Part shown: positions 37,101 to 52,100 of the stretch, one piece after another
How the letters are laid out: every line of letters begins with the position of its first letter
How positions within the stretch are numbered: position 1 is the stretch's first letter
Assembly: GCA_907163375.1 (NCBI GenBank)
Contig: CAJQUW010005737.1
Span: forward strand, 1 to 64,000
Length of the DNA: 64,000 nt
Source: Prostheceraeus crozeri
Taxonomy: Eukaryota; Platyhelminthes; Polycladida; Euryleptidae
Reading direction: 5' to 3'
The notes under the pieces: generated by a model
Databases searched by the model: none
What the model was told of the DNA's origin: nothing
Seen by the model: the letters and a program-made list of their open reading frames with translations, nothing else
Program-made: the position numbers and the translations under genes

Positions 37101-40100
37101 CTTTATATTCGTTTTTAAGCAGCATGTTGCGATTGCAATATTTGATCCTTTTGTTAAGATAGATGTTATATTTTAATACATGTTTTTTCTTATTGACATG
37201 TACCGTGCACATAGGGTGCTACCAAAGAGAACCGAAAATTATATAAGTCATTAAAATGATAAAACCTCTGTTCAAGATGTTGTCTAGCCTCTCTTACTAA
37301 TGGAATGGTCCCATCAGTAGGCCTACGTAACTCAGCATCTGTTTTGTGCTATTTTTTCAAATTGAATTACTTGATCAGTGAATTGGTAGAGTTGCAATTG
37401 AAGCATATGTGATGCGCATTAAACTCACTGCTTTGGAATCCATTACTGAATTAATGATGATAAGGTACCTATGATGGCAGGGCATGGGAAACAAAAGAAA
37501 AATCAGGTTACTCAATTTAGTATGCATCATTATTTACATAGGCTAAATTGCGTGATGTATGTGCGTGTGACTGTAAATCGATCCCCAAAATTGCTTTATC
37601 TATCTTTAATAAATCGATTCATACATAGGTCTAGGAATCGGCACACCTAGACCGTCGCGGCGGAATTCTTTCAAGTTGGCCGCTGTGGCAACACTGATAT
37701 ATCGCGAAGCAGTCGGTTTTTTTGCAAAGTTTCCGAATTTTGTCATGTATTGTAGGTTATATTACTTTCGTGGGTAATTATGCTACTTATTTAGTATTTG
37801 TTTGAATACTTTATTAGCCTAGAGAAAATAATACACTAACTACTGCGTATTTTAATAAAGTACTAAAATAATGCTACTAAAAGCTAGACTACCGCCCGGT
37901 ATCACATTAGGATCAAGCATTAGCTTTATATATAGAAACGATTCTGATTTTTCGAATATAATCGGGTCGGGTTCTGGTACTCTTTGTCGGGTTCGGATTG
38001 AAATTTTGTTCGACTCGGGAATCCGAATATTTGGAACCCCACCCGACGCTCATCTTCACTAGAAAGTGCACGTAGAAATTTGTTTGAGTGCAGTTTGACT
38101 TAGAAAATTAACTGTTGCCATCGATTAGTAATGACAAATGTTAATTATTTTCGCTCGCGCAGTATATAAGTTTTTGGGAATTTTTTTTCCTCTTCGTAAT
38201 TTCTCTATTTTCTGAGTAATTTTCTGTCGGATTTTCTGTTTCTTTTCTTGACAGACTGCGTATGGAGTTTTTGATCGATAAATTTCATTTCAGATTCATA
38301 TGGAGAAGATGAACGAATCTCAAGATGAAATTAATTCCATCAGCAATGAAATAACTGAATTAGATCTTCAGCGGAACAAAGTGATAGAGGATGCGAGAGA
38401 ACAACTTCGATATATGATGAAGAGACATGGTATGCGAATCGAAGTTTCAAAAAGTTACTACGCTGCGAAGGAAGAAGTGGTTATTGTGAGTAGAAACTTT
38501 CATTGATGAGCAACGCCAACATTAATCGAAATTAGCTTCCACGTAATTCACAGGTTTCATATTTCTCAAGATTTCATTACTCGACTCAATATTTTACCTT
38601 CTCTGGTCGTGTGTAGACATTCCACCAGTCAACAATACCCACGTAAATCACTATGTTTTGCAGTGATTCTGCATGTGATGTCTCATCTCAGTTGAATTGG
38701 TAGAAGTATGATAACGGGTCCATTGGTCACCCCCTCAAGTCCCAAATTCAAACAGATGCGACAAAGGGTTCTTTTGTTTGTAATTTGAAGGTCCTCTTTG
38801 AAATTTGTGATGTCAATATGTTTTTCAGTATTCTTCATAGGGGTTATGCGATACCTATTCTATTTATTGAATCTGCTCATTTTAGTGTTCGGTTATCTTT
38901 TAAAATTAAATTGATTTTGAAATTATTTGATTTTAAACGCTGTCTATTGAAATAGAATCAATAAATAAAATAATAATGATTAAAAAATATTTAATATAAT
39001 AAAATTAATTATTGATAAATTATGAATAAATCAATATAAATGAGCCGAAGTATCTCTTCTGAATTGCTTATTAAACGACTAGTTGTATCGCGTGCTTCAT
39101 GAATGAGTGAATTAGGCCTGTTGAATTCCATAGATACCCATAGACAGATTATGTATAAATTAGAATTCTTGGCTGATCGATCTCAATAATTGCTGATGAC
39201 CGGTTTTTGGCCGGTCGACCGATTGACTTACACCGGTCCCGCTGTACGGGCTAAACGGACCGGTCCCGGTTCCAACCCTGGTGCATCATGAGAGAGAATT
39301 CATTTCTTTATTTTTTTACATGATGCTCATGTGCGCTGTTTAAGGAATCCACAAATTCGAACGCTTTGTTTTTGCACATATTTTAACTGGCTGGCCTACA
39401 TGAATAACTTTTATAGATTGGAAGGAGCCAAGTAGATTGTTAGAATCTATCAAAAATTGCTTATTACTGCAATATATTTCTCCTACTATCCGTAGGTATC
39501 ATCAGGCAGTTAGTGAAAGATTTACAGAATAAAATTTGAAATTCACATCAAGAGATAAATAAAAAGATATACAAAATATGTAAACTATGGTAAGAGAAGA
39601 GAAGGAGCTATGCGGCAGGTAGTAAAGGGTTACATAGTACCATTAGCATTTATAGTAAATGACCTGACAGGAAGAAAAAAGGGAAGAAATAGGATGTGAA
39701 TTAAAAATCTGATTACTGTGGAATATTATACTGTACATTATCGTTCCCATATACCTCAAGAAGCAAAACTGAACTTTATAAGAAACGAGAAAGACAGAAT
39801 AGCAGAACGATACTCGAATGATGTAATATACAAAAAATGTGAGAATAACTTGAAAAGAACTCTTCAACTTAACGGTTATCCTGATTCAATGATGAAAATC
39901 GCGAACAATAAACAAATGAAAAGAAAAAGAAAACGAAGTGAGCAGAATGTTGAATACATGTATTTCCCATTTCCATTCGTCTCCGGAAAAGTAGACAAAC
40001 AAATCAAGAACAAGGAATTTGTGTTCGCCTCCCCTTAAGATCTCAGAAGGTAATGAGAATAAAGCAGAAAAATATAACCGCTCTTCCACGCTTGTAAATG

Positions 40101-43100
40101 CGATCTCCGTGATCATTAAATATTGGTTCTCCTTGCACATAATGATATGCGTCGAATAACGAAACCGGTCAGTTAATACTTGAGGTGCAATAAGCCTGAT
40201 ATCACATATGCATGTACGTGGGTTGACTGAAAAGTAATGCTTCCTAGTCTCTAAATACTTATTGAAACTTCCATATATGTTCGTTTCAGAAAATATAGCT
40301 TCCCACAAGTATGCTTTATTATTATCTTCACATGGGTTGTTACTTACTTTACCGGAAATCAGTAAAATATCGATTTAAAGGTCATTATTTTTCCACGTAA
40401 TCACCACCAGTCTCTGCATTTTCTCCAACGATGCACCAGTTTACGGAAGCCATCGAGAAAAAAATCTTTATGTTGAGCTCTTGTCCATCTCCGACTTCTT
40501 TCTGAACTCCTCACTTGTTTCAAAGCGAATCCCACGGAGATGCCCTTTCAACTTCGGAAACAAGTGAAAGTCACAAGGCGCAAGATCTGGGCTGTATGGT
40601 GGATGGGAGAGGAGTGAATAATCCAGTGCACTGATGGCTTCAATGGTGGCATGGGCAGTGTGAGGTCGTGCGTTGTCGTGGTGCAATATAATCTTATTTC
40701 TCCGAACCCGACGTAATCGCGCTTTCAAAGCCTTGAGAGTTGAGATGTATCGAGCAGAGTTTATCGTCGTTCCGTGCTCTAGAAAATCGATGCGAATGAC
40801 ACCACTCACGTCCCAAAACACAGTGGCCATCACTTTCCCGGCGGATGATTGGGTCTTGAATTTTTTCCTAGTGGGGGATCCACGATAACGATATTCCATC
40901 GACTGGCGCTTTGATTCAGGTTCATAATGGTGCACCCAAGTTTCATCCGAAGTCACGATGCTGTGCAAGAATTGATCTCCTTCAGACTCGTATCGCAGCA
41001 AATTTTCTTGACAAATTCGAAGTCTTGTTTGTTTCATGTCCGGTGTGAGCATACGAGGTACCCACCTAGCACACACTTTCCGGTAGTTTAAACTGGCAAT
41101 AATGTGTCCAACACGTTCTTGAGAGATCTCTAGCACTTCAGCAGTCTCTCGCTGAGTGATTCGACGATTGTCTTGGATCATGCCATCCACCGAGTCCATG
41201 TGATGGTCATCAGTGGCACAGACAGGGCGCCCACTTCGATGTTTGTCTTCAAGATCCACCTCCGAACTTCTGCGTGCCCATCGTCAAACATTACTGACAT
41301 CCAGACATCCTGAGACATAAACATTAACCAATCGTTGATGGATTTCGACGGGAGGAACCCCTTCAGCAGTTAAAAATTCGATGACAGCACGTTGTTTGAT
41401 TCGTATCGACAACTGTGCATCATTACCCGTCATTTCAAGATTGCTCATGGTGACACAATGCACAGTAAAATGGAAGCAACAAGTTAGATAGTCACGTACG
41501 CGTAGCTATTCGATTTGAATCAATATCTATGGTCATAACGCGCGCTTAGAATGAATGACAATAGTGAAGGCATTACTTTTCAGTCAACCCACGTATAACT
41601 GCATGTTCAAATATCGACTGTTACGACTGTTACTGGGTTCATTTCCAAGTAGTGCTTTTCCATCCGACGTTTGACTATGTTTTCCACGGGTCGATCATGG
41701 AAGTGCACTCATACTTACATTTGCTGCTGAAATATACTCGTTCGTATATGCGCCTTAATTGCTGATCGGAGCCCTGACAATTCTTGTTCATATAATTTGT
41801 ATTCCTTTAATATGTCATTTCTATGAGTATCTACCTCATCTATTTCTACTTTTACGCAGTATGGTTAACATAGATTGTTATTTGAAAATTATAGATAGTA
41901 CTAACTCTCTTCTTCCCCTGACGCAGTCTGTGTACAGACGAAAATTTGGAAATACAATTGGCATCGGCCATATTTAAATTCAACCTTAAATTATGCTGTT
42001 TCGGGAAATTACAAACTATTATGAGAAACCTGTTGTTTGAAAGTCATTCATGGATAGTGAACAAAGCCGACTAAAAATATGTAACTCCATAATTATCTGC
42101 ATTCAACTGTAAGATCTTACTTCTGCGATTGCAAGTAATTCTGTCATTACGAGACGAGACGTATATTGCCTGTATGTTTCCTGGACGCTGGAATAGAAAG
42201 CGAATGTAACATCTCAGAGCGGCTTCATTAAGATGGATTAATTCCTTCAGTCATTCATATTCACCACTATGTGATATTGTCTTCGTAAGTTGCATTTCCG
42301 AGTTACATTAGCTATCTTACATGACTCCTGATGTTCCTATCCCACAGCAGAAATCGAGAAGAGTTAACAATCGGCGCACTGATCGAACTTACTGAACAGA
42401 TAGTGTGACGATTTGTGATGCAAATACAACAGCAGAGATGATATTGAGGAGAAGGAATGCCGTTATCAAATATTCCTGCATTATTTCTCATTGAAGTTCA
42501 TTGTATTAAAAGAGCGCAACTACGCATCTCTTCATGTACGTCATTGCCATTAACAAACTCAGAATTGTACAACTTGACAATGATTCGTTAATTGGTCATT
42601 CTTGCGTCAGTCAACGCAAGTCATTGTTCTAGATTTTGGAACAGCATCTAACTGAGTCAATGATGACTGCATCACGGGCCCAGTCAACATCAGAAATTGA
42701 AATTTCAAGTTGTTTTCAAGTCAAAGAATTGCGCACACTTGCTTGTTGCTGGTGTTCAATGTCAGGAGACTGTTCATTGTATGAAATTAGCCACCGATGA
42801 ATGCGATATTGATAGCTGCCACATCTGTTGCCGTTGTTCAAGGTACCAGATTATATAGAGTACAGTAAAAACGGAGAAAAAATGAAATGAATGACGTAGT
42901 AGAACTGTCAACTTCATTTCTGTTGTACTTTAAATCAACCTCTTAGAAACTTTTACGACGGCACCGTACTTCCTATCATTGTATCAGACGAGTGAGCACG
43001 CATTTAGTGTGGAAAATCTGTCAATCACCATTCTCCATGTAACATTCAGAATGCTCACGGACCGTCGAATATGACCACACTGAGCTTCGAAATTTGTGGG

Positions 43101-46100
43101 CAGTGAAGTAGTTTAGACACTGTCACTCTCATCAGAAAACCAGTAATCATCCATCAGCCTAGTTCACATACTGAACACGACACACACTCCCATTTACATC
43201 AGTTTTCAGAGGATTATGAGAAATAACTGATACATACTGCAGCGCGCGAATAATCTCGCCTTCTTCCTTCCTTCAATCTCAGCTGACATGAGCTGTTTTG
43301 GCGATGTTCGTTTGCTTCCATCCTATGGCCATAAAGACTCTGAGTAGACTATGTTGCGTGATTGTTAAACTATTTTAAACTGAAGTATCATTTGTTTTGA
43401 AGCCGAGAATCGTAAGTGATAATCGAAATGAGACTTAGAAATTAGAACCTGCTGTGCAGACCCGTTTTTCTATACCTGCACCCATCCCGTACACGTATGT
43501 GAACATTGATTTGAAAGCAGAGCAGCATCGAGATTACCGTCGATTTCATTGAAAACTCCCAGAACATGGGACACAAAACATTCGGGAAGCAAGGGCATTT
43601 ACACAGCTTTAAGCCGATCAAACAATAGGAAACACGAATCAAGCCCTGCTCATGAAGAGTAGCGTCCGGAAGGATGAATTACTTTATCTAGAGTCCTCTA
43701 GTATCACAGTTGACAGGCAACACAGCTCCTATATTACTCAAGTCTCCATAATAAAACCTATCACTACCAACGGCTGCTGACAACTTTCCACAACCTGAGA
43801 AGGTCGCAGGACGCCGAAAGCCGTCATACTTTTTATAAGGAAAAAACTGCCAAATCGAACTCCAACACCTTTCATTTCTTTCCGAGAAGTCTCTAGGGTC
43901 AAAATGACTTCTACATATAATAGACCTCAAACAAAAGCAAAACAGTTAAAGTGCGTAACAATATGTGTTAATTGAAAAATCATATCGCGCCCCCCACTCT
44001 CAAATATTTTATTCAAACAGCTTCATGCCTTGAATTGTTTGTAATGTTGTACTCCTGTTGGTATGAAATAAAACATTGAAAAGCATCGGATGACAGTGTA
44101 AACTATTTCCCCAAGAGCTGTCGTTGAACCGAATAAATTCGATACTGTTGTGTTAGTCATACAAAAGTTTGCGCCAACCAAGTGAAATTAGTTCGAGGAT
44201 TATTTCCGTTGTACAAAAGAAGGATAAAATGGTAGCTACTTTGTGATGGGGGGTGGCGTCACGACGATGTTTCCAGTGCAAATTCGATGGTGGGCTTTTC
44301 GATTATGATCCATATATTATATGGATATATTTCAGACAATTTCTTGTATAGAGAACTATTTAACTCCAATCGAGGGCCGCGGCCCACGAGCACTTATTTG
44401 AGATAATGGACATTCATTTTGATGAGCGTGACGTGACCTCGAATTTGGACTACCATGCAACATTTACAGATTCACTGTTTGTCGATAACTCACGCAAAGA
44501 AAGACTCGACACAATACATTCAATTTGAAATGTGAATGGAGTTTTGAAGACAGAGTTCCTGTCGGTGTCTCTAAATACCGACGTTGATTTCGCTTATCGA
44601 AAATACTACAGTGAAGAACACAGATTATCCTGTGCGACGGTGTTGGAGCCGAGACTTGACGACCCGTTTTATTCTATTTAGATTATGTTCGACATTCCCT
44701 TCAGATTTTTATTAGTCTATCAAAAAATTACAACATTGAGAAAGCATTGTAGAAATTAACAGTTTAAATCACGTGACCTATTGGCGAACAGATTCATCTT
44801 CAAATCTTTTCATGCGTTTGACAGAGACTTGTGTTCAAATATACAAAGTTACTTTTCGTTTAGCGATGGCAAAAAAGTTGAGGTACTCAGAATAGACCGA
44901 TCGCAAGCCAATGACGAACGGGTGGGCTTCATCGGGTGCTTTGCTATCCGGATGGCCGGTATACCTACCGCAGGCTTTGTAAGAAACAAGAAGTCCGAGT
45001 GATGTCCACGGTAAGTTGCAGAGACGCCGGCCTAGCCCGGACGGTCTTGATGCGTGTGAATTTCCGAGTCTAGCGATTCCTCAAAAAGCCGAAAGTAAAG
45101 GGACTTCCCGGGCTCGCTATCCGCTGTTTGCAGATTTGTAAACTGTTTAAATGACGCCGTTTGTCTTTACAACACCATATAGCTCATTTACTTTCTGTTT
45201 TAAATTTGTTTCCTGTGTATGTTCCATTCTACTCAGGCCAAGAATACTCAATCAAAGTTTTACAACGACGCAGTATTACTCCGCGATGCGTGCGAAGGAA
45301 AACCTTGCACTTTAGTTAATTACGGCGGAAGAGCTTCAAAAAGAGGACGCGGAAAGTATAAAACGTAATTTTAGCGTGGATGGAGCAGATCAACTTTGGT
45401 ACGCCAGAAGGACAGAGATGCCTAAGAGATGTAGAGCGTTATTGGGATCAGTACCTGAAGGCTCGTCGGAGTAAGTGAATGTTGTTTTAGTGGTCTTCTC
45501 ATAGCTAGCTCACCTTTTTTAGTTTTACCATTTTTTCGCTAATCTATTTAAGCAAGGACGGAGCTTTTTCTCAAATTACGATAGGAGGGGTCACTGAAGA
45601 TTCAAAAATTCGAATTCGCCTTCATTTGACCTGAAAATGAATGAATTCACTAATATTTACATTAAAAAGATATTATATATGCTTAATGTCTTATACTTGT
45701 CCTCAGAGCAGGGCGGCGGAACTCAGGGGGGGGCACCGGGGCAAAAAATTTACTCATAATTTTAAAAATTTTAAGCATTTCATTCAAAATGTTCTAACAT
45801 TTGTTATCATAAAAGACAAGCAATGAGGCTCCAATGAGTTCTGCCAGTACAGAATGAACATCTTCTTCTCTCAGAAGAACAAAATCAGACTTGCGAAGCA
45901 ACACTGAGAAAAGATTGAACGCCTCTGCCTCAGAGTATTATTTGAAGCAGCATATTGACAAAAAAAGAGGAGAAAAATATCAGTTAACGCCTTGAAAGGT
46001 TCGTGACAACTTTAGAATGACCGATACAAATTGCATTCAGCTCTACTCATGATTGATGGAAGTGTCATGATTGTTTACATAAATGGGTGAAAAATTGCCC

Positions 46101-49100
46101 TACCGTAAGTTTAACATGAAATTGTTGCTGCATTGGCAAAAAATTGTCATTCACACATTTTCATATAAAATGTTTTGTGTCTGGTGGTCTTCAAAAGCCT
46201 TGTGAACATAGGATGAAGAATATGAGGTTTGGGGCAATGCGCAAAGTTCAAAGTTTTTGATTTTTGCCGATAAATCTTCCTGCCAACTACACTTCCGTAT
46301 TCACAGCTTCCTAATGATAATTGTTTAGTGGAATTCGCCTTAACTTAGTTGAAACGATGAATGGGTACAATAGCAGAAGAGACCAAAGCTGGGTTCGAGT
46401 TGAGGCATTTTCTATGGATTGGCGACAGAAAGACGCAGCTTCAGATCAGTCCAGTGGGAGAGGTTCTGCTGTCAAAAAGAACGAGAAACTTTGTTATTCG
46501 GAGGGTCTAAATTTGATGTTTTGTTTCTCTAAGATGATTAATAGGAATAGGCAATTTTATGAACCTTACTCCTGACAGGGCCTATTCGATTCATAAATGC
46601 TCTTATCAAAAGGATTCACAAAAAGCTCATTCCATTTCATGTCATTTTGACATAGAGCTGCGACATGAGGAAGTATACCTCAACGCATGGTCTTTACATG
46701 GCCTGAATCCACGTAGGTGTGTGAAACGATGTTGTTGTTTTAACCCGGCTCCTGTCCAACGATTGAGTCCTTCTCAAGACAATACGAAGCGACAAGACCA
46801 CCCAGGTAAGGCAAATACATTGCCTACTGCTGAAGAGATGACCAGTACTTCCGATACCCGGAACCGAGGTGCTACAATCCTCCAAGACAAGCTGTTTCAC
46901 ATAACAGGGCCGGTGAGAGTGCAAGTGGGAGGGCAGAATCCCGAAATGGTCCCAATCCCACACTCCTGTACCTGCGAAGAGGGGCGGCGGCCATCGCGTA
47001 GAAGTAGCTGGAGCGGTTCAAGAGAAGCATAGCCAGATATAACACAGGGAGGAGGCTCAAAGAGCTTTGTTGCATATCCCAACAGCTAAGATTCGGCTGT
47101 CAGGATCCTTCGCAACATCAACTTAGTACAGCCACTGAGGAGAGGCAATGAGAATAATACATCAAATTGCCAACACCACAGCTGCAGTGCAAAATACCCC
47201 TTTTAGTCGCCTCTTACAGCACGCAGAGGAACGTCGGTCATATCAGTCTCCGGAACAGCACGGGAAGCAAGCGTCTCTCCTCGTTGTCCATCACTCCCTT
47301 GAGAGCATCTTATCAAGATGCAGTTGGGTCCATATCAATAGAATAAGATGGCACTAATTTCTGCCAAATTCATCATGATAAGATTTCGTTTTATGGCATC
47401 CCCAACCTCTAATCGTGATGGCAATTCCGCGTCAACTAGATGAAATATAGTTATTGAACAACACAACAAGTACAAAGTATCCAGCTTATTATTTGCATTT
47501 TTTGAGATCAACATGTCTATGCAAACGACCCGAAGGGCGAGGCCATAGTTTGTTGATCTCAAAAAAATGCAATTATGCTGGAATATCTTTGCACTGAGTT
47601 CTGGTAAGTAAACTTTATAAATATTCACAGAACAACCAGAATCTAATGATCATATCCTTAACATGATTTGAAAATCAAAAACCAAAGCAATTTTGAAATT
47701 CAGATAACCCTGCATTCTCTGTCCATTGTACATATGCCATTTCTATGCAAAATTTCTATCAGCATGATTTTCGTTGTAGAGGATGTGGAAAAAACTCTTC
47801 TATGTTGCTAATGGTCTTTTCAATGAAGGAGTGCCAAATAAAGACTGTTTATTGCACTCTATTATAAATTTATGCACACTTTTGGAAAGCATAAACTAAT
47901 AATTACGGAAAAGCAATAATCATAGAGAATTATAGCACTGTGGAAATATAAACACGTATTTAGTTGCAAATTATACCAAATTACGGGATGGTGCCCCCTT
48001 CCCCTACCCACCGTTTCTTAACTTGCAGAGAGTTGCAAATAGAGGAAATGCTTGCTCCACCTCATTGCTTTCTAGCATGGCCTTTCAGTGTCTTTTTTGG
48101 GTGTGAGGCAGGAAATGAAGTAAAGAAATGTGACACTGAAAGGTAGCTTACTTTGACGGGGCCAATATTGCAGAAATCTTTGCTTTTTCTGTAATAGGGG
48201 AGGGGATGGGAGTGGGGAGGGAAAATAGCGTTCATGCCTAAAATTCTTATCAGCCTGATGTCATGAATCATCGTTTATTTTAATTTTGAATCAATAATGA
48301 TAGCACCGTATTTTCGAACACAAACAAAGATTCCAATATTATCAGTTGGCATCTCCCCCCCACGAATCAACAAACCACCGCTACGCAGTCTTAGTCAATT
48401 CTCTTGTGAAATACATTAGTCTCGATTGTGCTACTAAATCTACAGGCCGCGGCTTTCAAGGTAATTCTCCGTTTCAATTCTAGGTTTGTCAAGAGAAGGA
48501 GGCCACTCTGCTCGGGGTCTTTGGAAAGGGCGAAATCCGCGTTCTATTCGAATAACTACAAAGGATTACTTCTCCACAAAGAGAGTATTATCATGAACAG
48601 CTGACCAAGGTTAATTGAAGAACGAAGAAAGCGCGAGGTGAAAGTCGACTCTGGACGAGTGGAGAGAGGTAAGGATCGACTTCATCACATTCGTTAGTGA
48701 GACGGGGATCCCCACCACCACCACCACCAACGATCCCTCTCATTAGTAACACGTTCGCTGCGCCATGATGAACTGGAGTGCGATAGCGAGCATACGTGCT
48801 TCATTCAATAATCACTTAGACTCAAAAAGAATTATTGAAGATATCAAAACGACCGTAGCTATCCAATGTAATGCGTATTTGTAGGTAACAAAAATACAAT
48901 CAAACTTGAAATGTGAGAACATATTGTTATATACGAAGCTGAATAAAGATTGGATTACTAGTATTGCGTTTCCTTCCTACATAGAATCACATTCCTGATC
49001 ACACCACGATTTTTCACCATCTCTCACAACACCAAGTCTTCGAAAGCATTCTTTCTCGACCGCGAATCAAAAACTTGTCTTACATGCTGCTCCACTTTTA

Positions 49101-52100
49101 CCTTTACCATCGGAAGATGAATCAAACTCTTTTCTGACCTCGGGCAAGGTTTTCTTCAAATGAACGAAAAGATGGCAGAAGGTCGGATGGTGCCCGAGAT
49201 CTGCGAATACGGAGGATGCTGAATGTTGTGGAACTTCAATTGAGAACAAAACCGTTTTCCTTCACAATCACAAGTCAGCGGTATGAATTGGGGCATCGTC
49301 TGAACAGTAAGTACTTTTTGCAAGATCGTCCTCGAAAGTTTAGTTGGAAAGCATTGTCTCTAAAGGTCATTGAAATAGCGAGCCGTTCATTGTGCACGAC
49401 TTGTCGAAAATGTCGAGGATGGACAATCCCTTTACAACAGTTCCTGTTTCTGAGCTTTTCTTGGAGCTCTCTTGCTGGAAATTCGCCATTCAGTGACTTC
49501 CTGTGACTCAAGGGGAATAAAAAGGTTTAAATAGGCGTTTCATATCCTGTGATGATGTCCGAGGAATCAGTATCCCAAGTCCTGTCGAAAAGTTTCCAGG
49601 TTGGAACGGCAGCATGCCAATCGAGTCTCTTGCCATTTCGATGTGATGAACTTTGGACAAACGGTGAGCACTTCCATTCGGCACGACCCCAAATCGCTGT
49701 GGATATTGTGGACACATTTCCGTGGACTAGAAACCAGGACATCGGACAAGATCATTCCATTCGAATACTACCGATTGTCACGGATCAAAGAAGCGAACAC
49801 ACCGATGCGTTCGATTGCGGAATTTTCTGTTGGACCGTCCACTTTTCGTTGTGTCCATTGAATAACTAGCAAAGTTCCAACCACCGTCCGAAACTCCCGT
49901 ACCCAATTGTGAACTGTAGCACGTGATGGAGGATCTTCACCGTAGACATCTTGCAACTGCTGCAATATTTCATTCGGTGGGACTTTCTTTAAGTTCAGAA
50001 ACTTAATGACACTTCGGTATTCAACTGCGTTGTCCATTTCAAGCGACTAACTCATCTGCAAGCTATGACAAGCGTTGAAGTTGTCTTGTAGCTGCGATAA
50101 AGCATGACAATGAATGAAACTCACTGACCTGCCACCTACATGCCCATGTCAATTCACATTATCAATACCGGATCAATGACATAAATGTTTGATGTCAAGT
50201 CTAAGTGATTATTGACTGAACCACTTAGCTGGTCGACACAGATATCTCTGTGGTGTGCTGATGGGACCACAGAATTGGATTGTTTAATCGTATCACTTTG
50301 CTAGAAGTGCAAACTGATTCAAAGCGATGGCACATCCAGGAACTTAGTAAGTGGGCAAAAAGAAATTTTTAATACCTTACAGAGATAGGAAAAATAGTCG
50401 TGCGTCGCTTGCGGATTGCTGTGAATTCCTTCAAAATGCTCCGATCGCCACGATTCCTTCAGATTCGAAGAATTCAGATCATTGCGCAAAAGTTTTCTCG
50501 ATAATGTTGGGTAAAAAAAAAAATAATATAAAATAATATAAAAAAAAAAAAAATAAAAGCATAGTTTTACCGCATTCTGGGGGGGTTGGGAGAGGGGTGG
50601 GGGGGGGGGGGGGTGTTTGGGGGGGGGGTTTGTTGGTTGGTATGTAGGGGATTTAAGTTTATATAAGATTGGAGTAAAAGGAGATGTCAATGCATATAAG
50701 AGAATTTAGACGTTTTTTTCTGTCATAGCTAACGCTTAACTGTTATATATTTAAAATGATATCCCCGATCATTTTAAGAAAGAAATTTAGCTAGTCTCAT
50801 GAACATAGAAACGTTCACAAACTTCTCTGTAGAACTTGACATCGACTGTGTCTCTTTGCTGTGTGATCCGGTTGATAACAGTCACTGAAACTTCCCACAA
50901 TTTGGCGTGTTTAATATTGAACTGGCTGCTCATTGTTCGATTGCTATGGTATTTAGTCAGCAGATTCTGCCATTTCATTTACGTTACATGTTCCAATGTT
51001 TCCCTTCTAGTCAAACGGAAGAAGAGACGACCTGTCTAATTCTGTGGATGAGACACGCTGCCATCAAAGATATTTGAATAACTGTGTGCGATAGCGGGCA
51101 TAGATCGTCATTTGAATTGTTGCACGTTGGGCGCTTTGACGGAATGTTATCGTCGAATTTCATTGTCATCCAATTTCAAATCCATATAAAATTCAAATTT
51201 GATTGGAGATTTCTCTTCCTCTCAGGAAGTAAAATGCACGCATGCGTTGACTATTAGCAACAATGAAAGTAAATAAACGATAGATCAAATTGCCATGCAA
51301 AAGATGTGCGGCTGGTAGGATTCGAACCTACGACCCAGGTGACCTGTGCTCAATCAACTGAGCTACGAGCCACTTACGCGACTGTGTCAATTGGCAGGAT
51401 GAAACCCTCACCACCACACATCAGTTGTCAAGGCAGTTATAATCAAGAAATAAATAACACGTCACAATTGTGACCGCCGACATTAAGGCAAGTAGCGGGA
51501 ATCGATGAAATTCTGAGAAGGAATCGAACGGCTTTTTGATTGCTGACAGATCTAGTCCAGTATTGTTTTCAGTTGGTACTCGATCTCCGGAATGGTTGAT
51601 ATCGAGGTTTGCGATCAAGACGATCTCCTTCGTCGCCACTCAACAAAAAAATCATTATTGGAATGACGAAAGGATCAAGAGATTTCGGTGGCCACGTTAT
51701 ATATTGGTGCCACCACGTCCAGTCTATCTTCCACTGATGTGTTGGTCAAGGTAATTGCGTACAGTGATAGAATTGTGCGCCGATGCCTCATCATGGTGAC
51801 ACAATGAACTGCGGTTGCTTCATCCACTGCAAATTGAGGGCACCAAAACCTGGAGAATATCCTTGTGCACTTACCTGATACACTGGAGTGAATAGTACGG
51901 CGGTTTTGCTGATATCATGGCCAGAGAGATGGAGATCTGGTGAGGCTCTGTTTCAAGCATGTTGCCGTTAAAGCAGTGATTATTTCTATTCACACTGCCA
52001 TTGAAGTGGAACACAGCCTGATCATCACTGAAGCAAATATTGCGCACGATGTCTCAATCCTGAGTGTCTATCCTCAGAATAGTTGCAAGCATTTTTGTTG

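Noticed and set aside
46559-47032. 157-codon plus-strand ORF
   Set aside because: It overlaps a probable RTE-like 3' end, has no domain, and open frames exist on both strands there.
51308-51373. A tRNA gene on the minus strand
   Set aside because: The anticodon arm is too short and the flanks are shared with other copies, so it is a dispersed tRNA-like repeat.
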